Assembly (NCBI GenBank): GCA_014240005.1
Contig: JAAZXT010000050.1
Location: 1-35,107, forward strand
Length of the DNA stretch: 35,107 nt
Reading direction: 5' to 3'
From: Fidelibacterota bacterium
Lineage (GTDB): Bacteria > Fidelibacterota > Marinisomatia > Marinisomatales > Marinisomataceae
In this document: piece after piece, positions 26,707 through 34,712 of the stretch
How the letters are laid out: each line of letters begins with the position of its first letter
Position numbering within the stretch: the stretch's first letter is position 1
Made by a program: the position numbers and the translations under genes
Notes under the pieces: generated by a model
The model's input: only the letters and a program-made list of their open reading frames with translations
What the model was told of the DNA's origin: nothing
Databases searched by the model: none

Positions 26707-27589
26707 TTTTTTCTCCTACTCTCATTTTTGCACTTCGAGATCTCTTATTATCAAATATTTCTTCATCTGTAGGTATAAAAGGTTTCTTTGATAGAACTTT
26801 TAGTTCTTTATTTAATTTCAACTCTTTGAATTTGTGTTTGACCATTCGATCTTCCATAGAATGATAGCTGATAATGACAATCCTACCTTTGGGCTTAAGA
26901 AACTTCATAAAATCATTTAAAAATGACTCTAAATGATCTAATTCATTATTTGTTTTTATCCTCAGTGCTTGAAAAATTCGTGAATATGTTTTAATACGAT
27001 ATTTATACGCTGTCATTCGACTAATAATGCTAACTAGTCTATCAGCATTTATTTCTTCGCTTGATTCCTTTATCGCTCTAGCAATTCTAAAAGAATTCCT
27101 TTCCTCTCCAAATTCATTAAAAATATTAGTAAGCTCTCTAACTGATGAATTTTCAATAATTTCTTGTGCTGTTAATCCATCGTCTTTATCATCAAATCTC
27201 ATATCTAAAGACGAATTATATCGATGGGAAAATCCTCTTTGATTATCCTCCAACTGAAAAGAAGAAAGACCTAAATCTAAAAGCATTCCATCAACTTGCT
27301 TAATATCTAGTTTTCTACAAGCATCTTCTAGATTAGTATAACTAGCATGAACTAATTTAAAGTTATCAAATACATTGAGTCTTTTTTTTGCAATTTTGAT
27401 TGAATTTGAATCTCTATCAAAACCTATCAGAAATCCTTTTTTAATATGTTCAAGAATTTTAACTGAATGACCACCAAGACCTACTGTGCCATCGATATAA
27501 AATCCATTCTCTTTGATATTTAGATTATTAATTGATTCCGTCAGCATAACTGGATAATGGCCATAGCTTTCTGACGAAATTGAAGTCAT
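26699..27589 (-). CDS. rsmH: 16S rRNA (cytosine1402-N4)-methyltransferase
   Basis: SAM-dependent methyltransferase (formerly MraW) acting on C1402 of 16S rRNA in the decoding centre. 296 residues. HYPVMLTESINNL begins the fold (about 11-23). The SAM motif is YIDGTVGLGGHSVKIL (about 32-47), GMLLDLGLSSFQLE is the catalytic region, and FQALRIKTNNELDHLE and IISYHSMEDRMVK lie near the end. It shares one base with the mraZ stop (TGATG). Confidence 0.96.
   Translation of the reverse strand: MTSISSESYGHYPVMLTESINNLNIKENGFYIDGTVGLGGHSVKILEHIKKGFLIGFDRDSNSIKIAKKRLNVFDNFKLVHASYTNLEDACRKLDIKQVDGMLLDLGLSSFQLEDNQRGFSHRYNSSLDMRFDDKDDGLTAQEIIENSSVRELTNIFNEFGEERNSFRIARAIKESSEEINADRLVSIISRMTAYKYRIKTYSRIFQALRIKTNNELDHLESFLNDFMKFLKPKGRIVIISYHSMEDRMVKHKFKELKLNKELKVLSKKPFIPTDEEIFDNKRSRSAKMRVGEKIG
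26713..26717 (-). promoter_or_regulatory. Shine-Dalgarno sequence supporting the TTG start of ftsL
   Basis: AGGAG on the minus strand, inside the last codons of rsmH, 6 nt before TTG 26706. It is the main evidence that ftsL starts at a rare codon rather than at a truncated internal ATG. Confidence 0.75.
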
Positions 27590-28047
27590 CAGATATTGAC
27601 TCTCTTGGAAAGCTCTTCATAGGATTCTTCATCAATGCTTTGTTCAGAATCTGATATTTCCAATGTAGCATTATCCCATATTTCAATTTTATTTAAAACA
27701 CCTATAATGGTTATATCTTTTAGAATATTTGCATATTCAATTAAACTTTTTGTTAGTATTAATCTTCCCTGATCATCTGAAGATACTATCTTAGCATGTC
27801 TTAAATGATTTCTTAAAAAAGTACGATTTGTTCTAGATAAAGAAGATAATTGACTTAATTCTTTTTCAATCTTTTCCCATTCGCCCAAAGGGTATACCCA
27901 AATACAGCGATCAATACCTCTTGTTATCACAAATCTATTTTTATCTGACTTGTGAAGTTGTTTACGAAATATTGATGGAATATTGATTCGATTTTTTGAA
28001 TCAATAACGAAATCATATTGTCCTGTAAATGTATATTGGCTACGCAT
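27589..28047 (-). CDS. mraZ: Transcriptional regulator MraZ
   Basis: AbrB-fold DNA-binding protein that represses the dcw promoter in the bacteria studied. 152 residues with two SpoVT/AbrB-like repeats (about 8-52 and 83-128). The start YDFVIDSKNRINIPSIFRKQL and the second repeat DDQGRLILTKSLIEYANI contain the conserved D/R motif positions. It is the first gene of the cluster, directly after its promoter. No Shine-Dalgarno sequence is visible before the ATG. MraZ-type boxes are present upstream. Confidence 0.95.
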   Translation of the reverse strand: MRSQYTFTGQYDFVIDSKNRINIPSIFRKQLHKSDKNRFVITRGIDRCIWVYPLGEWEKIEKELSQLSSLSRTNRTFLRNHLRHAKIVSSDDQGRLILTKSLIEYANILKDITIIGVLNKIEIWDNATLEISDSEQSIDEESYEELSKRVNI

Positions 28048-28073
28048 AATAAACGGGAATTAAGGGAATTTAA

Positions 28074-28088
28074 CCCACAATTCACCAC
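28074..28088 (-). promoter_or_regulatory. Probable MraZ operator boxes
   Basis: On the minus strand GTGGT (28088-28084) and GTGGG (28078-28074) are direct repeats with a 5-nt spacer, the arrangement reported for MraZ binding upstream of mraZ in other bacteria. They lie just after the probable -10 element and before the mraZ ATG, which would allow autorepression. CCC triplets continue the 10-bp spacing further downstream. The fit is by eye; binding is inferred. Confidence 0.55.
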
Positions 28089-28090
28089 TT

Positions 28091-28120
28091 ATCTTAATAT
28101 ATATGTGACGTCTATGTCAA
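28091..28120 (-). promoter_or_regulatory. Probable sigma-70-type promoter of the dcw cluster
   Basis: A perfect -35 TTGACA (28120-28115) and an AT-rich -10 (TAAGAT at 28096-28091, 18-nt spacer; TTAAGA with 17 nt is equivalent). It lies in the 140-bp gap between rodZ and mraZ, the widest gap in the cluster, and in the right orientation. If housekeeping promoters here follow the Bacteroidota -7/-33 pattern, the match would be less meaningful. Confidence 0.55.
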
Positions 28121-28187
28121 TAAGTTTGTTATAAACTGAATAAAAAGATGATAAAAAAGAAATGGGCTATAAGCGGATAAGTTAAAA

Positions 28188-29009
28188 CTATTTATTTTTT
28201 GGTATATATTTTGTAATGGAAACTGACAAAGGATCAGCTATAAGATCTACTTTTACTGGGAAATCGTTGATTATACTTTTAGAAAAATCGCTAAAAGTAT
28301 CTTTTGAAAAAAATATCAATTCAAAATTAATCGTATTTGCAATTAAAAAAGTTTTATCATCTCCATTCCAAATCTCAGAGAAAGAATTTGATTGATTAGT
28401 GCTTACATCATCAAATACAAAATATTCTTTTCCAGATACTCCATCTGAATATTCAATGTAATTTTCATTATTTGATTTAAATCGAATAGTGATTGGAAAT
28501 GAAAAAGCTTCCTCACTTAAAATTTCCTGAGTTCTTATAGCATATAGATCTTCTAAATCAGATTGAGATATTCTGAGTTCTTTTTCTTTGTCAGCATTAG
28601 AGATGTCAGAAGAATTATTAAGTGCAAAACTTAATAAAATTAGAATAAAGAATATAACTGCTCCAATCAAGATATTTGGATTAAATACCTTATCCGTATT
28701 GATAATATCAACAAACTTCAAATTTTTATCCTCATCTTCCACTTTTTCTTTTTTAGTTTTTAATTTATTTGGAGGATTTTTTTGATTAAGAAAATCATTT
28801 AATTCTTCAATACCTTCATCGATATCTACACCAATTTCTTTAAGATATGCTTTAAAAAATAATCTTACATATACACTAGAAATTTCAGAAAATTTACCGG
28901 ACTCAATAGCCTTAAGACTTACAATGTCTATTTTAGTCCTGCGCTGGATATCTTCAAGTGAAATTTTATTTTCTAATCTAAATTTTTTATATCTGGAGTA
29001 GAAAATCAT
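28188..29009 (-). CDS. rodZ: RodZ-like cell-shape protein
   Basis: 273 residues. The N-terminal cytoplasmic helix-turn-helix (about 5-65, FRLENKISLEDIQRRTKIDIVSLKAIESG) is followed by a charged linker, one membrane span (about 112-130) and a periplasmic beta domain (DUF4115-like, about 195-270). In E. coli RodZ binds MreB through the HTH and stabilises the elongation machinery. The family call rests on this layout; sequence conservation outside the HTH is low. It overlaps maf by 4 nt (ATGA) and lies just upstream of the dcw promoter. Confidence 0.83.
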   Translation of the reverse strand: MIFYSRYKKFRLENKISLEDIQRRTKIDIVSLKAIESGKFSEISSVYVRLFFKAYLKEIGVDIDEGIEELNDFLNQKNPPNKLKTKKEKVEDEDKNLKFVDIINTDKVFNPNILIGAVIFFILILLSFALNNSSDISNADKEKELRISQSDLEDLYAIRTQEILSEEAFSFPITIRFKSNNENYIEYSDGVSGKEYFVFDDVSTNQSNSFSEIWNGDDKTFLIANTINFELIFFSKDTFSDFSKSIINDFPVKVDLIADPLSVSITKYIPKNK

Positions 29010-29572
29010 AAATTATCTAATATTGTTTTTATTTTACTCATTTTGAATTTCTTCAATGGAAAACCTACGATATTATTGTAGCATCCGTCAATATGTTTAA
29101 TTAAAATATTTTCGGCATCTTCAATATTGTAAGCACCAGCTTTATCTAAAACATTAAAGGATTCAATATAATTTTCTATGATAGATTTAGATAGTTTTTT
29201 AAAAGTAACATCCGTTTTATCAAATATAGTAATGGCTTTTCCGTCATAAAAAAGGCTTAACCCACTTATCACAGAATGAGTTTTATTGGATAATTTATCA
29301 ATAATTTTAAATGCTTCATTATCTGAAGATGGTTTACCTATGATTTCACCATTAAAATCAATAATAGTATCGCCTGATAGCACATGACTATCTTTATAGC
29401 CTCTCCATACATGAGATGCTTTACTTTCTGATATCCTCAAGACATAATCAATTGACTCTAAATTATCGTTGTTTGATTCATCTATATTTGGTGATATACA
29501 TTTGAAATTATAACCTAAATCTTCTAGAATTTTCTTTCGTCTTGGAGAACTTGATGCTAATATTATACCCAT
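29006..29572 (-). CDS. maf: Maf family nucleotide pyrophosphatase
   Basis: Cytoplasmic pyrophosphatase that hydrolyses dTTP, UTP or modified nucleotides, thought to cleanse the pool and linked to septum control. About 188 residues from ATG 29572. The signature ASSSPRRKKIL sits at residues 6-16, SGDTIIDFNGEIIGKP in the middle, and AGAYNIEDAENILIKHIDGCYNNIVGFPL near the end. The longer frame to 29635 would add 21 residues before the conserved MGIILASSSPR and overlap the aconitase gene, so it is rejected. Confidence 0.93.
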   Translation of the reverse strand: MGIILASSSPRRKKILEDLGYNFKCISPNIDESNNDNLESIDYVLRISESKASHVWRGYKDSHVLSGDTIIDFNGEIIGKPSSDNEAFKIIDKLSNKTHSVISGLSLFYDGKAITIFDKTDVTFKKLSKSIIENYIESFNVLDKAGAYNIEDAENILIKHIDGCYNNIVGFPLKKFKMSKIKTILDNL

Positions 29573-29612
29573 TGTTTTAGTTATTTTTTTTGTAGTTAAA
29601 TTTAAATAATTT

Positions 29613-29620
29613 AGGGAGGA
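29613..29620 (+). promoter_or_regulatory. Strong Shine-Dalgarno sequence of aconitase
   Basis: AGGGAGGA, 6 nt before ATG 29627. It is one of the strongest ribosome sites in the window and fits a highly translated central-metabolism gene. The divergent 54-bp gap to maf must also hold the promoters of both genes; I see no clear -35/-10 pair. Confidence 0.75.
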
Positions 29621-29626
29621 TAAATA

Positions 29627-31885
29627 ATGGACCAAACTAAAATAGTTAAAAAAACATACTCAAAATATGTGAAGTCTCTTCCTGTTGCTAGAGATTTTTT
29701 CAATCGACCATTAACCTACACAGAAAAAATACTTTTTTCACATTTAAGCGAACCATTAGAATCTATTCCAGAAAGAACAAAAACATTTTGTTGTATAAAA
29801 CCTGATCGAGTCGCTATGCAAGATGCAACAGCGCAAATGGCATTGCTGCAATTTATTAATGCTGGGATGGAAACAACAGCTGTTCCTAGCACTGTCCATT
29901 GCGACCACTTAATTACGGCTATTAATGGGGCAAAAGATGATCTAGACAATGCGCTTATTACAAATAAAGAAGTTTATAATTTTTTAATATCTGTTTGTGA
30001 AAAATATGGTATCGGTTTTTGGAAACCAGGTGCAGGAATTATTCATCAGACTATATTGGAAAATTATGCATTTCCTGGATCTTTAATGATTGGAACTGAT
30101 TCACATACTCCGAATGCTGGAGGATTAGGAATGATTGCAATTGGTGTAGGTGGAGCTGATGCTGTGGATGTCATGACAGATTCACCATGGGAAATAAATT
30201 GGCCTGGCATTATTGGAGTTAATCTGGTTGGAGAATTAAAAGATTGGGCTTCCCCTAAAGATATAATACTTAAGCTAGCTGGAATTTTAACAGTTAAAGG
30301 CGGTACCGGGAAAATCATTGAATACTTTGGAGAAGGAACAAAAACAATAAGCTGTACAGGTAAAGCAACTATAACTAATATGGGCGCTGAAGTTGGAGCA
30401 ACTACCTCACTATTCCCTTATGACGAAAAAATGTTTGAATACTTAGTGGCTACTTCAAGATCTGATATTGCAAAATTAGCAGAAGAGTTAAAAGATGATT
30501 TAAAAGCAGATGATGAAGTAATAGAAAATCCAGAAAAATATTACGATGAAGTAATTGAAATCAATTTATCTGAACTTGAACCTCATATTGTTGGGCCATA
30601 CAGCCCCGATCTTTCTAGAAAAGTGTCAGATATGCCAATGGCTATTAAAAATAATAATTATGATGATGATCTAAAAGTTGGACTAATTGGAAGTTGTACT
30701 AATTCATCTTATGAAGATATTGAGAAAGCTGCTCACGTTGCAAAACAAGCATTAGATCAAGGATTAAGAGCTAAATCAGAATTTTATATTACTCCAGGAT
30801 CTAATCAAATAAAAGCTACTATGGAACGCGATGGATATACAGAAATCTTTCAAAAACTAGGCGGAAAAGTACTTGCGAATGCTTGTGGACCATGTATTGG
30901 GCAATGGAAAAGATCTGGAATTAAAGATGGAGAAAAAAATACGATAATCACATCATTTAATAGAAATTTTGCCAAAAGAAATGATGGTAACGCAGCTACT
31001 GAATCTTTTGTAGCAAGTCCAGAAATCGTAACAGCGCTAGCTATTGCAGGCAAGCTTAGTTTCAACCCTTTAAAAGATTCTATCTTAATGGAAAATGGGG
31101 ACAAATTTATGTTTGACGCTCCTATTGGTTCAGAACTACCTGCTGATGGCTTTGCAGATATAGAAAGTAGTGATTTTCTATCAGGAAATTTAAATCCATC
31201 TGTAGAGATTATTATAGATAAAGATAGTAAGCGACTACAGACATTAGAGCCATTCCAAAAATGGAATAATAAAGATATTAAAAATTTACGCGTTTTATTA
31301 AAAGCTGAAGGGAAATGTACTACCGATCATGTATCTCCAGCTGGACCGTGGTTAAAATATAGAGGACATCTTGAAAATATATCTCAAAATATGTATTCTG
31401 GTGCACTAAATGCATATACACAATCTACTGGAGAAGCAATAAATGCTGACACTAAAGAGCAAGGTGATATTTACGAGGTTGCAAAATATTATAGCTCAAA
31501 TTCTATTGATTGGATAGCAGTTGCTGATGAAAACTATGGAGAAGGATCTAGCAGAGAACATGCAGCCATGGAACCAAGATTTATGGGCTGTAAAATTATT
31601 TTAGCAAAAAGCTTTGCAAGAATCGCTCAAACAAATTTAAAAAAGCAAGGAATCTTACCTTTAATATTTGAAGACAAATCAGATTATGAAAAAATTGAAG
31701 CTTTTGATACTATATCAACTCTTAACTTAAATGAGTTTGGTCCAACAAATAATATTAATCTAAGCCTAAATAAACCTGACGGCTCTACATATGTTATTAA
31801 AACAATCCATACTTTTTCAGAAAATCAAATCTCATGGTTTAAAGCTGGATCTGCTCTAAACCTAATCGCAGATCAATTAAATTGA
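29627..31885 (+). CDS. acn: Aconitate hydratase, mitochondrial type
   Basis: TCA-cycle enzyme that isomerises citrate and isocitrate using a [4Fe-4S] cluster. 752 residues. Early motifs VAMQDATAQMALLQF and VPSTVHCDHLI and the sequence IGTDSHTPNAGGLGMIAIGVGGADAVDVM are those of mitochondrial-type aconitase rather than AcnA/IRP or AcnB. Cluster ligands: GSCTNSSYED (one Cys) and NACGPCIG (two Cys). The swivel domain has GKCTTDHVSPAGPW and the active-site NYGEGSSREHAA. All expected residues are present. Its stop codon overlaps the TTG of gatB. Confidence 0.96.
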   Translation: MDQTKIVKKTYSKYVKSLPVARDFFNRPLTYTEKILFSHLSEPLESIPERTKTFCCIKPDRVAMQDATAQMALLQFINAGMETTAVPSTVHCDHLITAINGAKDDLDNALITNKEVYNFLISVCEKYGIGFWKPGAGIIHQTILENYAFPGSLMIGTDSHTPNAGGLGMIAIGVGGADAVDVMTDSPWEINWPGIIGVNLVGELKDWASPKDIILKLAGILTVKGGTGKIIEYFGEGTKTISCTGKATITNMGAEVGATTSLFPYDEKMFEYLVATSRSDIAKLAEELKDDLKADDEVIENPEKYYDEVIEINLSELEPHIVGPYSPDLSRKVSDMPMAIKNNNYDDDLKVGLIGSCTNSSYEDIEKAAHVAKQALDQGLRAKSEFYITPGSNQIKATMERDGYTEIFQKLGGKVLANACGPCIGQWKRSGIKDGEKNTIITSFNRNFAKRNDGNAATESFVASPEIVTALAIAGKLSFNPLKDSILMENGDKFMFDAPIGSELPADGFADIESSDFLSGNLNPSVEIIIDKDSKRLQTLEPFQKWNNKDIKNLRVLLKAEGKCTTDHVSPAGPWLKYRGHLENISQNMYSGALNAYTQSTGEAINADTKEQGDIYEVAKYYSSNSIDWIAVADENYGEGSSREHAAMEPRFMGCKIILAKSFARIAQTNLKKQGILPLIFEDKSDYEKIEAFDTISTLNLNEFGPTNNINLSLNKPDGSTYVIKTIHTFSENQISWFKAGSALNLIADQLN

Positions 31886-33330
31886 ATAATATAGAAACAA
31901 TTAATAAAGATTGGGATTTTGTAATTGGGATAGAAGTGCATGTACAATTGGAAACAGAATCTAAAATGTTTAGCACATGCGAATATACTTATGGAAAAAA
32001 TCCAAATACTCTTACCTGTCCCACTTCTCTTGGATTACCAGGTGCATTGCCTTCAATAAATGAAAAAGCGATAGATTTTGCTATTAAATTTGGTAGTGCA
32101 GTTAACGCTAAAATACATTCCTCTTTTTCGTTTGCCAGAAAGCACTATTTCTATCCTGACCTACCAAAAGGATATCAAATATCTCAATTTGATAAACCTA
32201 TTGTTACAGGTGGAATTGTACCCATTTGGTGGAATAATAAAAAATATGATATTAAATTAACAAGAGCTCATTTAGAGGAAGATGCAGGTAAATCAACCCA
32301 CAATTCCTCAAACAATAATAGTCAGGTAGATTTCAATAGAAGCGGTGCCCCATTAATAGAAATTGTAACTGAACCTGTATTAACACACCCAGTACAAGCA
32401 AAAATATTTATTCAAAGAATAAAACAAATTGTTAATTATATAACGATTTCTAACGCTGAAATGGAACAAGGAAAATTAAGATGTGATGCCAATATATCTA
32501 TCAAGAAAAAAGGTGTTAAAGAATTTGGTACCAAAACAGAAATTAAAAATATTAATTCTTTTAGAAATGTACAAAAAGCAATTGAATCTGAGATTAAAAG
32601 GCAACATCAACTATTAGAAAATGGCCATCAAGTAGAGCAAGCAAGCCTTACTTGGAATAATGAAAAAAATACTGCAGAGATTATGCGAGTTAAAGAAAAT
32701 GCTGACGACTATAGGTATTTTCCAGATCCTGACTTGCCTCCAGTTACAATTAAAAATTCAAAAATAGAATCCATAAAAGAAATTTTACCGACTTTACCCT
32801 TTGAATTTGAAAATAAATGGATAAATACATATAATGTCAAGCCAGAAGAAGCAATTACCCTTGCTAGCACAAGATATATTGCTTCTTACTTTGAAGAAAT
32901 GATTAAACACAACGTTGACCCTAAAAATGCAAGTAAATGGATTACTGGTGAATTGTTTCGATTATTCAATGAAATAAACATACCCTTTGACCATAATAGA
33001 ATTTTAGCAAAAGATTTAGCAAAAATCATTTCTTTAAATGATTCAGAAGAAATAACTACAAATTCTGCAAAAGAAATCTTAAGAAAACTATTCGACTCCA
33101 ACAAATCAATAGAAGCAATTATGAATGAAGAAGATTATCTAAGTAGTACAAGTAACAATATAGAAGATATCGTTAATAAAGTATTAAAAGAAAACCCAAA
33201 CGAAGTTGCAAGATTCAAAAATGGCGAAGAAAAACTAATGAGCTATTTTATTGGTAAAATGATGAAAGAATCAAAAGGAAGAATTAGTCATAAAATTATT
33301 AGTGAAGAATTAATAAAAAAGCTTAAATAA
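31882..33330 (+). CDS. gatB: Aspartyl/glutamyl-tRNA amidotransferase subunit B
   Basis: Part of GatCAB, which amidates Glu-tRNA(Gln) or Asp-tRNA(Asn) in bacteria lacking GlnRS or AsnRS. 482 residues. The catalytic-cradle domain starts WDFVIGIEVHVQLETESKMFS and includes SLGLPGALP, LPKGYQISQFDKP and HLEEDAGKSTH. A C-terminal Yqey-like tail domain follows (ELFRLFNEINI... to the end). The start is TTG in the junction TTGA, overlapping the aconitase stop; the first in-frame ATG (about residue 29) would remove the conserved VIGIEVH strand. gatA and gatC are not nearby. Confidence 0.94.
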   Translation: MNNIETINKDWDFVIGIEVHVQLETESKMFSTCEYTYGKNPNTLTCPTSLGLPGALPSINEKAIDFAIKFGSAVNAKIHSSFSFARKHYFYPDLPKGYQISQFDKPIVTGGIVPIWWNNKKYDIKLTRAHLEEDAGKSTHNSSNNNSQVDFNRSGAPLIEIVTEPVLTHPVQAKIFIQRIKQIVNYITISNAEMEQGKLRCDANISIKKKGVKEFGTKTEIKNINSFRNVQKAIESEIKRQHQLLENGHQVEQASLTWNNEKNTAEIMRVKENADDYRYFPDPDLPPVTIKNSKIESIKEILPTLPFEFENKWINTYNVKPEEAITLASTRYIASYFEEMIKHNVDPKNASKWITGELFRLFNEINIPFDHNRILAKDLAKIISLNDSEEITTNSAKEILRKLFDSNKSIEAIMNEEDYLSSTSNNIEDIVNKVLKENPNEVARFKNGEEKLMSYFIGKMMKESKGRISHKIISEELIKKLK

Positions 33331-33396
33331 TTTTTCTACTATAACTGCTATCCCAATCATTACAAAAATAAATCCTATTAGTACTAACCCTTCCAT
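33310..33396 (-). CDS. Possible 28-residue single-span membrane peptide
   Basis: Starting ATG 33396, 2 nt after the rpmB stop, the frame encodes MEGLVLIGFIFVMIGIAVIV, then EKLFKLFY and a stop. The first 20 residues form one plausible membrane span followed by a basic tail, the usual form of bacterial small membrane proteins. It overlaps the convergent gatB 3' end by 21 nt. There is no clear Shine-Dalgarno sequence; translation would rely on coupling to rpmB. An AT-rich gap can yield such a frame by chance, so confidence is low. Confidence 0.35.
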   Translation of the reverse strand: MEGLVLIGFIFVMIGIAVIVEKLFKLFY

Positions 33397-33398
33397 AA

Positions 33399-33635
33399 TT
33401 AAAACTTTTTGCCTTTAGCAGACAACTCTTTAATCACAGAGTCTATACCTTTTTTATCAATGATTTTCAGACCTTTTGCAGATACTTTTAGCGTAACAGA
33501 TTTGTTTAAGCTATCAACCCAGAAAGTTTTTTTCTGTAGATTTACATCAAACCTTCTTCTGGTCTTATTATGAGCATGACTAACATTGTTGCCATACATT
33601 ACTTTTTTTCCTGTTACTTCACAAACTCTTGACAT
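33399..33635 (-). CDS. rpmB: 50S ribosomal protein bL28
   Basis: 78 residues, usual length. It begins [29 protein letters not shown] and contains [16 protein letters not shown], the standard bL28 core. Of the zinc-ribbon cysteines found in some bL28 (C+ form), only Cys5 is present, so this is the zinc-independent form. It is divergent from dus with a 79-bp gap to its ATG; rpmG is not next to it. Confidence 0.95.
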   Translation of the reverse strand: MSRVCEVTGKKVMYGNNVSHAHNKTRRRFDVNLQKKTFWVDSLNKSVTLKVSAKGLKIIDKKGIDSVIKELSAKGKKF

Positions 33636-33714
33636 TTTTTAACCTTTTATGTTTAAGTTTAATTAAACTCCGGCAAATTTAAACCAATAATTGAACCTAA
33701 CAAACAAAAAGAAT

Positions 33715-34695
33715 ATGTTTGATTTAAATAAAAAAATAGAGATTGGATCTCTAACACTAGACTTCCCTTTCTTTCTAGCTCCTATGGCAGGAGTCACTGA
33801 TTATGCATACAGAGTCATTGCGAAAGAATTTGGTGCAGGTATTGTTTATTCAGAATTCGTATCAGCACATGGAATCATAAGGAAAAATGAAAAAACTCTA
33901 AAAATGATTGAATTTTCAGAATTTGAAAGACCTATTGGAATTCAAATATTTGGAGATACCCCTGAAGTCATGGAAAAAGCTGCTCGACTAGTATATGAGC
34001 AATTTAAGCCTGACTTAATTGATATTAACTACGGATGTCCTGTTCCAAAAGTAACCAAAAAAGGTGCTGGATCTGCAGCGTTAAAAGATTTATGCTTAAT
34101 GGAAGATATCACTGCTGCAGTTGTTGAATCTGTCAAAGAAGTTCCAGTAACTGTAAAAATGAGAGCAGGTTGGAATTCTGAAAACATCGTGAGTACAGAG
34201 GCAGGTATAAAATTAGAAAAAATTGGTATTAAAGCTATCACATTACATCCAAGAACAACTGTTCAGCTCTATAAAGGAAAGGCTGATTGGTCTCTTATTA
34301 AAGAATTAAAAGAAAATGTAAAAATTCCAGTAATAGGAAATGGTGATATACAAACTATAGAAGATATTGAAAGAATGTTCTTATCGACAAAATGTGATGG
34401 AATTATGATTGGTAGAGCCGCACTTGGGAATCCTTGGTTTTTTACTCAAATTAAAAAATATATGAAAAATGAAGATTTCAATGACATAAGTTTGAATGAA
34501 AGATTAGATGTTTGTGAGAAGCATTTAGATCTCTTGGTTGAAACTCATGGAGAAGTTGTAGGTACAAATAATATGAGAAAACACTTCGGTTGGTACTTTA
34601 AAGGCTTTAAGCATGCTTCCGAGTTAAGAAAAAAATTAGTTTTAGTAAAGAATTATTCTCAAATGAAGGATATTTTAACTAATATTAGGCACTAA
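33715..34695 (+). CDS. dus: tRNA-dihydrouridine synthase, DusB-like
   Basis: FMN enzyme reducing uridines in the tRNA D-loop. About 326 residues. TIM barrel with APMAGVTDYAYRVIAKEFG (FMN site, about 22-40), the catalytic cysteine in DINYGCPVPKV, VKMRAGWN, TLHPRT, IPVIGNGDI and GIMIGRAALGNPW, then a helical C-terminal domain (NNMRKHFGWYFKG). The pattern fits the DusB/Dus1-type group best. ATG 33715 is used; the TTG at 33691 lengthens it by 8 residues without added conservation. Confidence 0.93.
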   Translation: MFDLNKKIEIGSLTLDFPFFLAPMAGVTDYAYRVIAKEFGAGIVYSEFVSAHGIIRKNEKTLKMIEFSEFERPIGIQIFGDTPEVMEKAARLVYEQFKPDLIDINYGCPVPKVTKKGAGSAALKDLCLMEDITAAVVESVKEVPVTVKMRAGWNSENIVSTEAGIKLEKIGIKAITLHPRTTVQLYKGKADWSLIKELKENVKIPVIGNGDIQTIEDIERMFLSTKCDGIMIGRAALGNPWFFTQIKKYMKNEDFNDISLNERLDVCEKHLDLLVETHGEVVGTNNMRKHFGWYFKGFKHASELRKKLVLVKNYSQMKDILTNIRH

Positions 34696-34712
34696 AAACA
34701 AAAGGATAAATT

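Noticed and set aside
29573-29635. Longer Maf N-terminus
   Set aside because: The extra 21 residues lie before the conserved start MGIILASSSPR and would overlap the aconitase start codon and its Shine-Dalgarno site.
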